A stretch of 64,000 bases of DNA from Nocardia nova (GCF_002933465.1 NZ_PSZE01000006.1:1-64000), one strand, 5' to 3'. Positions 21,403 to 31,180 are shown, counted from the stretch's first letter. Notes: generated by a model not told the origin, from the sequence alone. A program made the numbers and translations.

Positions 21403-23778
21403 TTAACCCCCGACGTAGGCGGCGAGGTGTTCGCCGGTGAGCGTCGAGCGATCGGCGACCAGGTCGGACGGCGTTCCCTCGAACACGATGCGCCCGCCGT
21501 CGTGCCCCGCGCCGGGGCCGAGGTCGATGATCCAGTCGGCATGCGCCATGACCGCCTGGTGGTGTTCGATGACGATCACCGATTTGCCCGAGTCGACGAT
21601 GCGGTCGAGCAGGCCGAGCAGGTTCTCCACGTCGGCGAGATGCAGGCCGGTAGTCGGCTCGTCGAGAACGTAGATCCCCCCCTTCTCGCCCATGTGGGTG
21701 GCGAGTTTGATGCGCTGGCGTTCACCGCCCGAGAGCGTGGTGAGGGGCTGGCCCAGCTTCAGATAGCCGAGCCCGACATCGCTGAGGCGCTGCAGAATCT
21801 TGTGTGCCGCCGGAAGTTTCGCGTCGCCCGCGCCGAAGAACTCCTCGGCTTCGGCCACCGACATCTCCAGCACCTCGCTGATGTTGCGGCCGCCGAGGTG
21901 ATAGTCCAGAACTGCCGCCTGAAAGCGCTTTCCGTCGCATTCCTCGCAGGTGGTCGCGACGCCGGCCATCATCGCCAGATCGGTGTAGATCACGCCGGCG
22001 CCGTTGCAGGTGGGGCACGCTCCTTCGGAGTTCGCGCTGAACAGCGCCGGCTTGACGCCGTTGGCCTTGGCGAATGCCTTGCGGATCGGTTCGAGCAGTC
22101 CGGTGTAGGTGGCCGGATTACTACGCCGGGAGCCGCGAATGGCGCCCTGATCGACCACCACCACACCGTCGCGGTCGGCGACCGACCCGTGAATGAGCGA
22201 ACTCTTGCCGGACCCGGCCACGCCGGTGATCACACACAGCACCCCGAGCGGGATGTCGACGTCAACGTCCTTCAGGTTGTGGGTGGAGGCGCCGCGAATC
22301 TCCAACGCGCCGGCCGGCTTCCGCGGCGCATCCTCGAGTTTCGCCCGATCGTCGAGGTGGCGGCCGGTGATCGTGTCGCTGGCGCGCAGCCCCTCGAGAT
22401 CGCCCTCGAAACAGACTGTGCCGCCCTGGCTTCCGGCCCCGGGCCCCAGATCGACGATATGGTCGGCGATCGCGATCGCTTCCGGCTTGTGCTCCACCAC
22501 CAGCACCGTGTTGCCCTTGTCGCGCAACTGCAGCAGCAGGTTGTTCATTCGCTCGATATCGTGCGGATGCAGGCCGATGGTGGGCTCGTCGAAGACGTAG
22601 GTGACATCGGTCAGGGACGAGCCGAGGTGGCGAATCATCCTGGTGCGCTGCGCTTCACCGCCGGAGAGCGTGCCCGCCGGCCGATCCAGCGACAGATAGC
22701 CGAGCCCGATCTCGGTGAACGAGTCGAGCAGGTGCTGCAGACCCTTCAGCAGCGGCGCGACCGACGGCTCGTCGAGGCGGCGCACCCATTCGGCCAGATC
22801 GCTGATCTGCATCGCGCACACGTCGGCGATGCTCTTGTCGCCGATCTTCGAGGACCGGGCCTCGGCGCTGAGCCTGGTGCCCTCACATTCCGGGCAGGTC
22901 GTGAAGGTCACGGCACGCTCGACGAACGCACGGATATGCGGCTGCAGCGAATCGACGTCCTTGGACAGCATCGATTTCTGGATTTTCGGGACCAAGCCCT
23001 CGTAGGTGAGGTTGATGCCCTCGACCTTGATCTTGGTCGGCTCCTTGTAGAGCAGGTCGTGCAGTTCGCGCTTGTTGTACTTGCGGATCGGCTTGTCGGG
23101 GTCGAACAGCCCACAACCGCGGTAGATGCGGCCGAACCAGCCGTCCATGCTGTAGCCGGGGATGGTGAGCGCACCCTCGTTGAGCGACAGGCTCTCGTCG
23201 TAGAGGGCGGTCAGATCGAAATCGGTGACCGAGCCCATGCCCTCACAGCGCGGGCACATACCGCCGAGCCGGTGGAAGGTCGCCTTCTCGGCCTTGGTCT
23301 TCCCGCCGCGCTCGACGGTGATCGCACCGCTGGCGGTCACCGAGGGCACATTGAACGAATACGCGTTCGGCGAGCCGATCTGCGGTTGGGCGAGGCGGCT
23401 GAACAGGATGCGCAACATCGCGTTGGCGTCGGTGGCGGTGCCGACCGTGGAGCGGGGGTTGGCGCCCATTCGTTCCTGGTCGACCGAGATCGCGGTGGTG
23501 AGGCCGTCCAGGAAATCGACCTCCGGCCGTGACAGGGTCGGCATGAAACCCTGAACGAAGGCGCTGTAGGTCTCGTTGATCATCCGCTGCGACTCCGCGG
23601 CGATGGTGCCGAAGACCAGCGAACTCTTCCCCGATCCCGAGACGCCGGTGAAGACGGTCAGGCGACGCTTGGGAATTTCGACGCTGATGTCCTTGAGGTT
23701 GTTGACCCGCGCACCGTGCACGCGGATCAGGTCGTGGGTGTCGGCAACGTGCCGGTCCGGCGTCGAGGCCTTGCTCAT
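21403..23778 (-). CDS. Short UvrA-like ABC ATPase
   Basis: This 791-aa protein has two ABC ATPase modules of UvrA type: Walker A motifs [10 protein letters not shown] and [10 protein letters not shown], signature motifs LSGGEAQR and LSGGERQR, and zinc-finger cysteines ([24 protein letters not shown]). Canonical UvrA has about 950 aa, so this is the shorter class often linked to drug resistance or accessory DNA transactions, not general excision repair. It is the last gene of a three-gene operon with AraC-type and VOC genes, 58 bp downstream of the VOC gene. Confidence 0.9.
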   Translation of the reverse strand: MSKASTPDRHVADTHDLIRVHGARVNNLKDISVEIPKRRLTVFTGVSGSGKSSLVFGTIAAESQRMINETYSAFVQGFMPTLSRPEVDFLDGLTTAISVDQERMGANPRSTVGTATDANAMLRILFSRLAQPQIGSPNAYSFNVPSVTASGAITVERGGKTKAEKATFHRLGGMCPRCEGMGSVTDFDLTALYDESLSLNEGALTIPGYSMDGWFGRIYRGCGLFDPDKPIRKYNKRELHDLLYKEPTKIKVEGINLTYEGLVPKIQKSMLSKDVDSLQPHIRAFVERAVTFTTCPECEGTRLSAEARSSKIGDKSIADVCAMQISDLAEWVRRLDEPSVAPLLKGLQHLLDSFTEIGLGYLSLDRPAGTLSGGEAQRTRMIRHLGSSLTDVTYVFDEPTIGLHPHDIERMNNLLLQLRDKGNTVLVVEHKPEAIAIADHIVDLGPGAGSQGGTVCFEGDLEGLRASDTITGRHLDDRAKLEDAPRKPAGALEIRGASTHNLKDVDVDIPLGVLCVITGVAGSGKSSLIHGSVADRDGVVVVDQGAIRGSRRSNPATYTGLLEPIRKAFAKANGVKPALFSANSEGACPTCNGAGVIYTDLAMMAGVATTCEECDGKRFQAAVLDYHLGGRNISEVLEMSVAEAEEFFGAGDAKLPAAHKILQRLSDVGLGYLKLGQPLTTLSGGERQRIKLATHMGEKGGIYVLDEPTTGLHLADVENLLGLLDRIVDSGKSVIVIEHHQAVMAHADWIIDLGPGAGHDGGRIVFEGTPSDLVADRSTLTGEHLAAYVGG

Positions 23779-23836
23779 GGTTTCTCCAATTCGGGCGCGG
23801 CTCGATCCGCCGGCCGGCTCGGTTGTCGGGGTCGGC

Positions 23837-24247
23837 TCAGGAGGCCTGTTGGATCCGCAGCAGATTGCCCGAGGGATCGCGGAACGCGCAGTCGCGCAGT
23901 CCGTAGGGCTGATCGGTCGGCTCCTGCACGACCTCGGCCCCGTTCGCCTGCAGCCGCTCGAACACCTCGTCGACGTTCTTGGTGGCCAGGTTGAGGCTGG
24001 CGAAGGTGCCCTTGGCCATCATCTCGGAAATGGTGCGCTGCTCTTCTGCCGTGACGCCGGGGGTGGCGTTCGGCGGGTAGAGCACGATCGAGATGTCCGG
24101 CTGTCCGGCGGGGCCGACCGTGATCCAGTGCATGCCCTTGAAGCCGACGTCGTTGCGCACCTCGAAGCCGAGCGTGTCGCGGTAGAACGTCAGCGCGGCC
24201 TCCGGATCGTCTTGCGGGAGGAAGGTGTCGTGAATGGTGATGTCCAT
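23837..24247 (-). CDS. VOC/glyoxalase-family protein
   Basis: This 136-aa protein of the vicinal-oxygen-chelate fold has two beta-alpha-beta-beta-beta modules ([13 protein letters not shown] and the C-terminal [11 protein letters not shown] ending). Members include glyoxalases, dioxygenases and drug-binding resistance proteins. The ATG at 24247 follows the AraC gene stop by 17 bp; a GTG at 24256 is an alternative start. Its position beside an AraC regulator and a UvrA-like ATPase suggests a small-molecule detoxification or sensing role, an inference only. Confidence 0.85.
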   Translation of the reverse strand: MDITIHDTFLPQDDPEAALTFYRDTLGFEVRNDVGFKGMHWITVGPAGQPDISIVLYPPNATPGVTAEEQRTISEMMAKGTFASLNLATKNVDEVFERLQANGAEVVQEPTDQPYGLRDCAFRDPSGNLLRIQQAS

Positions 24248-24264
24248 GTCGCTCACGCTAATTG

Positions 24265-24702
24265 CTACTCGGCGACCTGCGCTTCTCGATTCCTGATCGG
24301 TCTGGTCACCTGTTTCGCAACGCACGACGGCATCCCCAAGGTGGCATCGGCGGCCTCCCGGCGGTAGACGCTGGGCGGCACTCCGACCAGTTCGGTGAAG
24401 CGGGTGCTGAACGTGCCCAGCGATTGGCAGCCGACCTCGAAACACACCTCCGTCACGCTGAGATCGCCCCGCCGCAGCAGCGCCATCGCGCGTTCGATCC
24501 GCCGCGTCATCAGATATCCGTACGGGGACTCGCCGTAGGCGAGACGGAACTGCCGGCTCAGATGTCCCGCGGACATGTGCACATCGCGTGCGAGGGCCTC
24601 CACATCCAGAGGTTTGGCATATTCCCGGTCGATGCGGTCACGGACCTTGCGCAGCCGGGCGAGATCGCGCAGGCGCGGGTCGGGGGCAGGTGTGCTGCTC
24701 AC
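24265..24702 (-). CDS. AraC-type HTH regulator (DNA-binding domain only)
   Basis: The protein has 145 aa and consists almost entirely of an AraC double helix-turn-helix domain ([19 protein letters not shown] then [20 protein letters not shown]). It has no N-terminal sensor domain, so any effector must act by another route. The GTG at 24702 is chosen as the start nearest the conserved part. It is the first gene of the AraC-VOC-UvrA-like operon and probably controls it. Confidence 0.85.
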   Translation of the reverse strand: MSSTPAPDPRLRDLARLRKVRDRIDREYAKPLDVEALARDVHMSAGHLSRQFRLAYGESPYGYLMTRRIERAMALLRRGDLSVTEVCFEVGCQSLGTFSTRFTELVGVPPSVYRREAADATLGMPSCVAKQVTRPIRNREAQVAE

Positions 24703-24781
24703 AACGCGATGGTCCCACGCGGCGCCGACATTGCCCAGCAATCCTCACCACGAGCGGGACGAGGGTTTGCGGCAGGCGAGG

Positions 24782-25585
24782 TCAACGCTCCCGGACCGGT
24801 GGGCATTTCTTCCCCGCGAGATGACATTTGTCCTCGAATCCGGCGGGCAGCCAATTTCCGGACAGCAGCAGCGGATGATTCGGGAAGTGCAGGTGGGCGG
24901 CGACCACGAATATCAGCACGGCCCAGGGCGTTCGGACCTGCCACCGGTGGAACGTGTTGTTGCGGTCGACGTAGCGTGCGATCACCTGATCGGCGGCGGT
25001 CAGGTCGATCGTCTCGAGCGAGGCCCAGCGAATCCGGAACGAGTAATCGGGGTTGGTGAGGTGGATACGGCGGTCGGAGATCATCACCGAACCGGGGCGT
25101 TCGGCGATCCAGCGTGGCTGGGACGCGGCTTCCGCGCGCTGGCGCCGGGCCTGATTCACCAGCGCGTTTCCCAGTTGCGCGGCCGCCACGAAGGCGGCAC
25201 TGCCCGCGACGTAGATGTTGTCGCGGGTCCAGCTGCCGTCCCCGGGCGCACGCCAGAACGACCAGGTCGCCGGGCCTTCCGCGATACAGACCTCGCCCGC
25301 ATCGATCCGGATCCGGGTCGACTTGACGGGCATCCGCGCCAACTCCTCGCGGCGCAGCAGATCGAGCACACCGCAGGTATACAGCAGGTGGTCGTCGAAC
25401 CACGTCCATCCGGCCCGGTCGGCGAGGGCCCGGTCGATATCGGCCAACGGGTCGAACACTGCGATCTCACCACCTTCATCGACATACGCGACGCTGGATA
25501 TCCACGGTATCGGAGGAGGCGACGCCCGGCGAGGAGCCGACGGATCCGCCCGGAAGGGGACGGCGGAGCTGTCCCGCGAAAGCAC
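24782..25585 (-). CDS. Hypothetical protein
   Basis: The frame encodes 267 aa with protein-like composition and high third-position GC. I recognise no family. The central part contains alternating beta-like segments (CIAEGPATWSFWRAP, RIHLTNPDYSFRIRW) that look like a PH-like or lipocalin-like region testing for bound ligand, and a hydrophobic C-terminal stretch (WAVLIFVVAAHLHF) that may be a membrane segment. It is divergent from the kinase gene, with 55 bp between the two starts. An overlapping frame on the plus strand looks non-coding. Confidence 0.5.
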   Translation of the reverse strand: MLSRDSSAVPFRADPSAPRRASPPPIPWISSVAYVDEGGEIAVFDPLADIDRALADRAGWTWFDDHLLYTCGVLDLLRREELARMPVKSTRIRIDAGEVCIAEGPATWSFWRAPGDGSWTRDNIYVAGSAAFVAAAQLGNALVNQARRQRAEAASQPRWIAERPGSVMISDRRIHLTNPDYSFRIRWASLETIDLTAADQVIARYVDRNNTFHRWQVRTPWAVLIFVVAAHLHFPNHPLLLSGNWLPAGFEDKCHLAGKKCPPVRER

Positions 25586-25640
25586 CGGATCAGTCCGGTA
25601 AACTGCTGACGCCTCGGTGGGCTCGACCAGAAGGGGGACC

Positions 25641-27692
25641 GTGGCCGCACTCGCGATCGGCGAGATGTTCGCCGATTACCTCATCGAGGGCGTGCTCGGC
25701 CGTGGCGGAATGGGAACGGTCTATCTCGCCCGCCATCCCCGGCTGCCGCGCCGGGTGGCACTGAAACTGCTCGACCGGGAGGTCTCCGCCGACCGCGAGC
25801 GCCGCCGCCGGTTCGATCAGGAAGCCGATATCGTTGCGCGCCTGGAACATCCGGGCATCGTGCGGGTCTACGATCGCGGCGCCGATGCCGGACACCTGTG
25901 GATATCCATGCAGTATGTGCACGGGACCGATGCGGCGCGGCTGGACCGGCGGGCTCTCACCACCGAGCGGGTGTTGCGCATCGTCACCGAAACCGCTGCG
26001 GCACTGGACTACGCGCACAGCAAGGCGGTGCTGCACCGCGACATCAAACCGGCGAACCTCCTTCTCGAGGCGCCCGAGGCCGGTCGCGCCGAACGAGCGG
26101 TCCTCACCGATTTCGGCATCGCCCGATTACAGGACGCCGACACCGAACTCACGGTGACCGGAACCCTCACCGCCACTCTCGCCTACGCCTCTCCGGAACA
26201 GCTCTCCGGCGAACCGCTCGACCATCGGTGCGACCAGTATTCCCTGGCCTGCACCCTGTTCACCCTGTTGTGCGGCCGGCCGCCGTATGCCGGAACAAAC
26301 CCCGGGCAGGTGGTCGCCGGGCACATCACGAAACCGATTCCCCGGCTGACCGCGGTGCGATCGGACCTGCCGCCCGTCCTCGATCCGGTGCTGGCGCGGG
26401 CGATGGCGAAGCAGCCGCACGAGCGGTACGGCAGCTGTTCGGAATTCGTGACCCAGGTGCGGGAAGCGCTGTCCGGCAACGGGTCCGGTTCGGTGCGCGA
26501 CAGGTATCGCGCCCCCGCTTCGACCGACATCCCGCACGCGGAGACCTATCACTCCGGGCCGCGCGGCGTGTCCAGGGCGAGTGGACACGCCCCGTGGGAG
26601 TCCACCTCCCGGTCGCAGCCGCCGGTGCACGAGCCCGCGGCGGAGCCGGCCGGGCGCCCGCCATCGCTGCTATCGGTGCACGGGCGGCCGCCGACCCCGC
26701 CGGGCCGGTTCGGAGTGGGGCGGCCGAAGGCGTGGATTCGGTGGGGTGCGGCTGCGGCGGTGGTCGTGATCGTGTCGGCCGCGGCGGTACTGGCCGTGGG
26801 GAAGTGGTCGAGCGGCGGTTCGGCCATCGGCCCCGGCTGGGGTACGAAGTACCAGCTGATCGCGGATAGCTTCCCCCGACTGGTGTCCGCCCGGCCGGGG
26901 GAGACCGGATGGCAGGCGACGAGGTGTGCGGTCGACCCGACGGCCGACGGCCGGACTGCCATCGCCTGCGACAACCCGGACCGGGATCTGCGCGTCGAGC
27001 TAGTCGATCTCGAGAATGGCGATGCCGCAACCGAATTCGCCGCAGACGCGAGTAAGCACAGCGGGGATCTGCTGGCGAAGCATCCGGGCTTCACCGATCC
27101 GCTGGATGTCGTGTTGCCGACGCCGGATGCGTCCGGTCCGCAGGATCTCTACACGCTGTTCCCCCAGGATGCGCAGCGCTCCCGATTCGTCCTCGGCCTG
27201 CGCTGGACCAAGCATGCGGCGCTGGAGATCTACGATCGCTGGTGGCCGCAGCTGCCGATGGGTGTCGCGGTGCCGGATGTGACAGCCTCGCCGGATGCGA
27301 AAGTCGCGGCGCCGGAGAACGCTCCGTGGTGCTACGCCACCCGGACCGCGACCGACGTCAACGACGACGCGCCCGGCGGCACCTCATCCGGCCCGGATGC
27401 GGTGCTGGGCTACGAATACGCGCAGTACGACACCCGAAGCGGTTCGGCGGCACGGGAATACGTCGCTCCCGAATCCACTGCGGTCCCGACCGCCGAAACC
27501 CTGCAGAGCCAGATCGACCAGGTCCCGGCCGGCACCCAGCACTGTGTGCACGTGACCGGGGGCGATGTCCCGGACCGCTACCGGGTGCAGGTCTTCGAAC
27601 GCCGCCCCGACCGCGGTTTCCTCCACCGCGCCTACACCGCCATCACAACCACCCGTGACGGCCGGGTGTTCATCCGGGAAATCAGGAACTGA
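25641..27692 (+). CDS. Membrane Ser/Thr protein kinase (PknD/E-like layout)
   Basis: The 683-aa protein has a cytoplasmic kinase domain at residues about 12-280 with glycine loop GRGGMG (20-25), catalytic Lys42, HRDIKPAN (132-139), DFG (157-159) and ASPEQ. A Pro-rich juxtamembrane linker follows, then one membrane helix near 365-390 and an extracellular domain of about 290 aa with four cysteines (TRCAVD, IACDN, WCYAT, HCVHV) likely forming disulphides. All catalytic residues are present. The GTG at 25641 is preceded by AAGGGGG. The sensor domain is not one I can name. Confidence 0.92.
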   Translation: MAALAIGEMFADYLIEGVLGRGGMGTVYLARHPRLPRRVALKLLDREVSADRERRRRFDQEADIVARLEHPGIVRVYDRGADAGHLWISMQYVHGTDAARLDRRALTTERVLRIVTETAAALDYAHSKAVLHRDIKPANLLLEAPEAGRAERAVLTDFGIARLQDADTELTVTGTLTATLAYASPEQLSGEPLDHRCDQYSLACTLFTLLCGRPPYAGTNPGQVVAGHITKPIPRLTAVRSDLPPVLDPVLARAMAKQPHERYGSCSEFVTQVREALSGNGSGSVRDRYRAPASTDIPHAETYHSGPRGVSRASGHAPWESTSRSQPPVHEPAAEPAGRPPSLLSVHGRPPTPPGRFGVGRPKAWIRWGAAAAVVVIVSAAAVLAVGKWSSGGSAIGPGWGTKYQLIADSFPRLVSARPGETGWQATRCAVDPTADGRTAIACDNPDRDLRVELVDLENGDAATEFAADASKHSGDLLAKHPGFTDPLDVVLPTPDASGPQDLYTLFPQDAQRSRFVLGLRWTKHAALEIYDRWWPQLPMGVAVPDVTASPDAKVAAPENAPWCYATRTATDVNDDAPGGTSSGPDAVLGYEYAQYDTRSGSAAREYVAPESTAVPTAETLQSQIDQVPAGTQHCVHVTGGDVPDRYRVQVFERRPDRGFLHRAYTAITTTRDGRVFIREIRN

Positions 27693-27793
27693 TCCGGCAC
27701 CGATCCAGGCTCGTTCGGGGTCTGGGCGGAGGAGGGCATTACGGCCATAGATCGCTGGTCCTGCGGCTCTTCACGGGTCGTCCCACAAGGCCC

Positions 27794-27808
27794 TAGCGTT
27801 GTCGGATG
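27794..27808 (+). promoter_or_regulatory. Leaderless -10 element before the GGDEF gene
   Basis: TAGCGT (27794-27799) lies 6 nt before the ATG at 27806, and no Shine-Dalgarno sequence is present between them. Confidence 0.4.
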
Positions 27809-28975
27809 GCTGCACCCGAGCCGGTCGACGTCGAGCATCGCCACAGCAGGGGCGTATCCGCGCGGAGACGTATCGCCGATGCGCTGAGCTCCGGCGGACT
27901 ACGTGCCGTGCGGATGTGGTGGCGAGAACCCACCGACTATCGCTGGCTGCTGAGCACGGTCCGGAACCAGGGAGCACTCGGCTTGCTGAAATTCCTTATC
28001 GGCACATCCAGCCTGGGCCTGAGCTTCGTCGCCCTCATGCTCCTGCTGTCGTCCGAGGGCCCGCACAGCGCGGCCGGCCGGGCGATTATCGGCCTGTTCG
28101 TCGTTGTGGCGCCGTTGGCGGCCCTGCGCTGGTATCTACTGCCCTGGCCGACCGCTTCGGTGTCGCTGGCGTTGATCGCGGTCGCGGATATCGCCATTAC
28201 GAGCTGCAGCCTGCTGGTCTCCGGCCGCGTGGCGCTGATCAGCGAGACCATCCTCATCCTGACCGGTGGCTATCTCGCGCTCTTCCACAGCGCCAAGGCT
28301 CTCGCCGTGCATGCGGGGTGGTCGCTGTTCTCGGTGCTGCTGGTCACGGGACGAATGATGATCTATTCCGACTCGGATCGCGACGTCCCCCTTGCGATGG
28401 CCACCACACTGATCATGGTCCTCGCCGTCGTTTTCGTGCTGCCCACGCTGCAATTCTTCTATTGGGTGCTGCGCACGAACGCGTTGTCGGATCCGCTGAC
28501 AACCCTGTTGAACCGGCGCGGACTCGATTACCACCTACCGAAAGTGTTCGCCCCCGGCGCGCCGATCTGCGCGATGGTCATCGACCTGGATCGATTCAAG
28601 GAGGTCAACGACACCTTCGGGCACCAGGAGGGCGACCGGGTGCTGGCCAGAATCGCGGCACGGTTGCGCGACACCGCCGACCCCGTTGCCACTATCGCGC
28701 GCACCGGTGGTGAGGAGTTCACGATCGTCGGTCCGCTGGACGCCGGAGCCGCTCGGGCGATGGCCGAGCGGCTGCGGCGGGCGGTCGAGAATTCGAGCGA
28801 TGGCGCCGCGGTCACCGCCAGCATCGGCGTGGCGGTCGTCGACCACGGTGCAGCGACCGATGACGGTGTCTCGCCCGAGCGGCTTCTCAGCTTCGCGGAC
28901 ACCGCCATGTACCGGGCGAAACAACGGGGCGGCAATGCCATCGTCGTCCGCGAGCTGCGCGCACCTCTCACCTGA
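27806..28975 (+). CDS. Membrane GGDEF diguanylate cyclase
   Basis: The 389-aa protein has an N-terminal cytoplasmic stretch of about 55 residues, about six membrane helices (60-215) and a C-terminal GGDEF domain. The active-site motif is TGGEEF and the Mg-binding segment DLDRFKEVNDTFGHQ is intact, so it should make cyclic di-GMP from GTP. I do not see a clear inhibitory RxxD at the usual spacing. No EAL domain is fused or adjacent. Its 3' end overlaps a frame on the other strand by 441 bp. Confidence 0.9.
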   Translation: MAAPEPVDVEHRHSRGVSARRRIADALSSGGLRAVRMWWREPTDYRWLLSTVRNQGALGLLKFLIGTSSLGLSFVALMLLLSSEGPHSAAGRAIIGLFVVVAPLAALRWYLLPWPTASVSLALIAVADIAITSCSLLVSGRVALISETILILTGGYLALFHSAKALAVHAGWSLFSVLLVTGRMMIYSDSDRDVPLAMATTLIMVLAVVFVLPTLQFFYWVLRTNALSDPLTTLLNRRGLDYHLPKVFAPGAPICAMVIDLDRFKEVNDTFGHQEGDRVLARIAARLRDTADPVATIARTGGEEFTIVGPLDAGAARAMAERLRRAVENSSDGAAVTASIGVAVVDHGAATDDGVSPERLLSFADTAMYRAKQRGGNAIVVRELRAPLT

Positions 28976-29473
28976 GCGGAAACCGGAGCCACGGCTGTCG
29001 CGGGTCGATCGTCGATCGATCGCCGCGCCGACCTCGTCGATCGCCGTGCGGATCAGCCGGCCGTAGCCGTCGTCGGCCAGCGCGCCGGCATGGTTGCGCG
29101 CCGCGGCGATGTGCTCCGCGGCGGCCGTGAACGAACCCAGCAGCCGGTAGTTGTCCGCGAGGTTCAGATGCAGCGACGGATAGAACCCGGCGATGTGCAG
29201 ACTCGCGTGATGGCTCTGCACCCGCGCCTCGGTGAGGGCGTCGGCCGCGTCGAGCGCCCGTACGTCCCACACCAGTGCCCGGGCCGGATCGGCGTGGAGA
29301 TCGGCCAGGTAGTGGGCGAGGGTGCATCGGTGCAGCGGATCACCGAGCGGTCCGATCGTCTCCCACAGTTCGGCGAGTTGCTTTCGGGCGGAGTCGGTTT
29401 CGCCCTGCCGGCCGCGCTCTACGGCCGCGCCGATGGCCGCCATGATCGGGTCGTGGGTAACGGTGTCGGTCAT
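28535..29473 (-). CDS. Helical repeat (TPR-like) protein, possibly run-on at the 3' end
   Basis: The first about 150 residues (MTDTVTHDP start) are alpha-helical with repeated small/aromatic positions (CTLAHYLADL, PSLHLNLADNYRLLG, AEHIAAARNHAG), like short tetratricopeptide-type proteins common in actinobacteria. The frame then runs on for about 160 residues antisense to the GGDEF gene, where the sequence looks non-coding. The natural stop may have been lost by a frameshift: another minus frame stops at 28968. The ATG overlaps the upstream MerR/clamp stop by 3 bp, so the two proteins are coupled and may interact. Confidence 0.6.
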   Translation of the reverse strand: MTDTVTHDPIMAAIGAAVERGRQGETDSARKQLAELWETIGPLGDPLHRCTLAHYLADLHADPARALVWDVRALDAADALTEARVQSHHASLHIAGFYPSLHLNLADNYRLLGSFTAAAEHIAAARNHAGALADDGYGRLIRTAIDEVGAAIDRRSTRDSRGSGFRSGERCAQLADDDGIAAPLFRPVHGGVREAEKPLGRDTVIGRCTVVDDRHADAGGDRGAIARILDRPPQPLGHRPSGSGVQRTDDRELLTTGARDSGNGVGGVAQPCRDSGQHPVALLVPEGVVDLLESIQVDDHRADRRAGGEHFR

Positions 29474-30543
29474 GATTCCTCGAAGTGGACGGGGGCGACG
29501 GGCATCGCCACGGTGGTGAGGTCGCCGTCGTCCGCGGATCGGATGACGACGGGCTGCTTCGGACCGGCGATGTCGATCATCACGTCCGGGCCGATGGAGG
29601 CGCCGATCGCCGGGTAGAGGGTGGTGATGTCGAAGGTGAGCTCGACATCCGGTCCGGTGACCGCGGCCGAAACCTGTTCGGTCGCATCGGAACCGGTCCC
29701 GGCGAGCGCAACCGTCCCGGTGTGGACGCACAGCCGGATGTGGCGTGCGCGCAGCGATTCCACCGCCCGGACGAGTGCGTCCCTCGGCGTCACGACGCGC
29801 GTGCGGGCGTTGTCGATGGAACCCAGCAGCATACGGTGGTCGGGAAACGGCCCCGGCAGGATGCGGCACGTCCCGGCCGGCGACTCGCCGGCCCGGAACC
29901 GGACCGAATGCGGTCCGGCATCCAGCCGGACCTGGTGGTGGCGGCGGATCCGCGGCACGGCCAGCCGCAGATCGTCACCGTCGACGGTCGCGGCCCATTC
30001 GGTCGAACTCGGCCGCTCGGGGACGAGGGTGCGGGTGGCGAGCCGGTAGCGGTCGGTGGCCGTGAGCGTCAGTGCCTCCGCCGAGACCTCGACGTGGACT
30101 CCGCTGAGGACGGGATGCTCCGGTTCGTGCACGGTCGCGGCGAGTATCTGCTCGACCGCCGTCGCGAAGACGGGACCGCTGACCGTCGCGACCGCCCACC
30201 CGCGCCCGGTGCCGAGCGTCGCCTTGATCTCGGCGGCGCGGCCCCGAGCCCGCCGCACCTGCTGTTCCAACCCGGCGACGTGCTCGTCGATGAGCTGTCC
30301 CGCGCTCTCGCCCTCGGCCGCCAGCACCGCCGCGATCGTGTCCAGCGGCATACCGATCTCGCGCAAACCGCGGATCGCCACCGCCCGTTCCAGTTGGTCG
30401 TCGGCGTAGTACCGGTATCCCGACACCGGATCCACGATCGCCGGCGGTAGCAGTCCGGAGTCGGCGTAGAATCGCAGTGCGCTCGCCGTGAGCCCGCTGG
30501 CCCGCGCGAACGCTCCGATCGTCACCATTCCGGATTCCGCCAC
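29470..30543 (-). CDS. MerR regulator fused to a sliding-clamp (DnaN-like) fold
   Basis: The protein has 357 aa. Residues about 6-75 are a MerR helix-turn-helix (TIGAFARASGLTASALRFYA, YADDQLERAVAIRGLREIG), followed by a dimerisation coiled coil (80-112). Residues about 118-357 resemble domains 2 and 3 of the DNA polymerase III beta clamp (PVLSGVHVEVS, LTLTATDRYRLATRTL, and a C-terminal ending VAMPVAP like the clamp MPM end). In such fusions the clamp fold could bind a ligand, DNA or a partner. The start is GTG at 30543 (ATG at 30528 is possible). Confidence 0.8.
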   Translation of the reverse strand: MAESGMVTIGAFARASGLTASALRFYADSGLLPPAIVDPVSGYRYYADDQLERAVAIRGLREIGMPLDTIAAVLAAEGESAGQLIDEHVAGLEQQVRRARGRAAEIKATLGTGRGWAVATVSGPVFATAVEQILAATVHEPEHPVLSGVHVEVSAEALTLTATDRYRLATRTLVPERPSSTEWAATVDGDDLRLAVPRIRRHHQVRLDAGPHSVRFRAGESPAGTCRILPGPFPDHRMLLGSIDNARTRVVTPRDALVRAVESLRARHIRLCVHTGTVALAGTGSDATEQVSAAVTGPDVELTFDITTLYPAIGASIGPDVMIDIAGPKQPVVIRSADDGDLTTVAMPVAPVHFEES

Positions 30544-30612
30544 CGCCCCATCATGAAGCTTCAGCCGACCTGAAGGTCAAGAGCGGTGGACTCCACGAGC
30601 GGTGGCTCGACC

Positions 30613-31167
30613 TCACCGCCGGAAGATGCGCGAATGCGCCGACACGAGTGCGTGCGGGCAATGCGGCCGGCCGCGGGGTGCGGGTGCGAATCCGTCGAAG
30701 CGCCGCGGCGGGGCCGGTGCGCGCAGCGTCACCGTCGACGTCCACGGCCGGGCCGGCATCTCCATCCGGCACGCGACGTTCCAGCCGAACGGAATCGCAT
30801 GGGCGCGTTCTCCGTGTTCTTCCAGGCGATCGGTGACCTCGGCCAGCACGTCCAAGGTGTCGGCGAGATGGGTCAGCACGTCGGCCTGATCGGCGGCGAC
30901 GGTGAAACGACTGCCGCCCGCCACGCAGAACGGACTGCCGGCGAGTACGACGAAGGATGCGTCGCTGTCGACACACAGTCGCCGGACCGCGCGCACGGCG
31001 TCACCGCTGATAGGGCAGTCGCCGGGTTCGACGACGATCCGCACCAGCAGGCAATCGAAGAATCGCCGCGGTACTCCCACGGCGGCGGAAGGCAGTTCCA
31101 CCGCACACGGGCCGGCGTCGACAGGTGTGTATTCGAAACTGCGCCAACGGCTTCCGGTAATTCTCAT
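30613..31167 (-). CDS. Threonyl-tRNA editing-domain-like protein
   Basis: This 184-aa protein has a middle and C-terminus that resemble the stand-alone or N-terminal editing domain of archaeal threonyl-tRNA synthetase: a strand-rich VVEPGD segment, a helix with DAVRAVRRL, then HAIPFGWNVACRMEM matching the family PFGW motif before the last strands. Such domains deacylate mischarged seryl-tRNA(Thr) or belong to the D-aminoacyl-tRNA deacylase fold. The ATG at 31167 lies 13 bp after the cupin gene stop, so they are co-transcribed. The family call is from pattern recall and needs a profile search. Confidence 0.55.
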   Translation of the reverse strand: MRITGSRWRSFEYTPVDAGPCAVELPSAAVGVPRRFFDCLLVRIVVEPGDCPISGDAVRAVRRLCVDSDASFVVLAGSPFCVAGGSRFTVAADQADVLTHLADTLDVLAEVTDRLEEHGERAHAIPFGWNVACRMEMPARPWTSTVTLRAPAPPRRFDGFAPAPRGRPHCPHALVSAHSRIFRR

Positions 31168-31180
31168 GGCCGCGCTCGCC

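Noticed and set aside
21274..23532. 752-codon plus-strand frame opposite the UvrA-like gene
   Set aside because: The minus strand encodes clear Walker and signature motifs; the plus frame has none and is a composition shadow.
24575..25609. 344-codon plus-strand frame overlapping the 267-aa hypothetical gene
   Set aside because: It runs across the AraC gene start and has shadow-like composition; the minus frame looks more protein-like.
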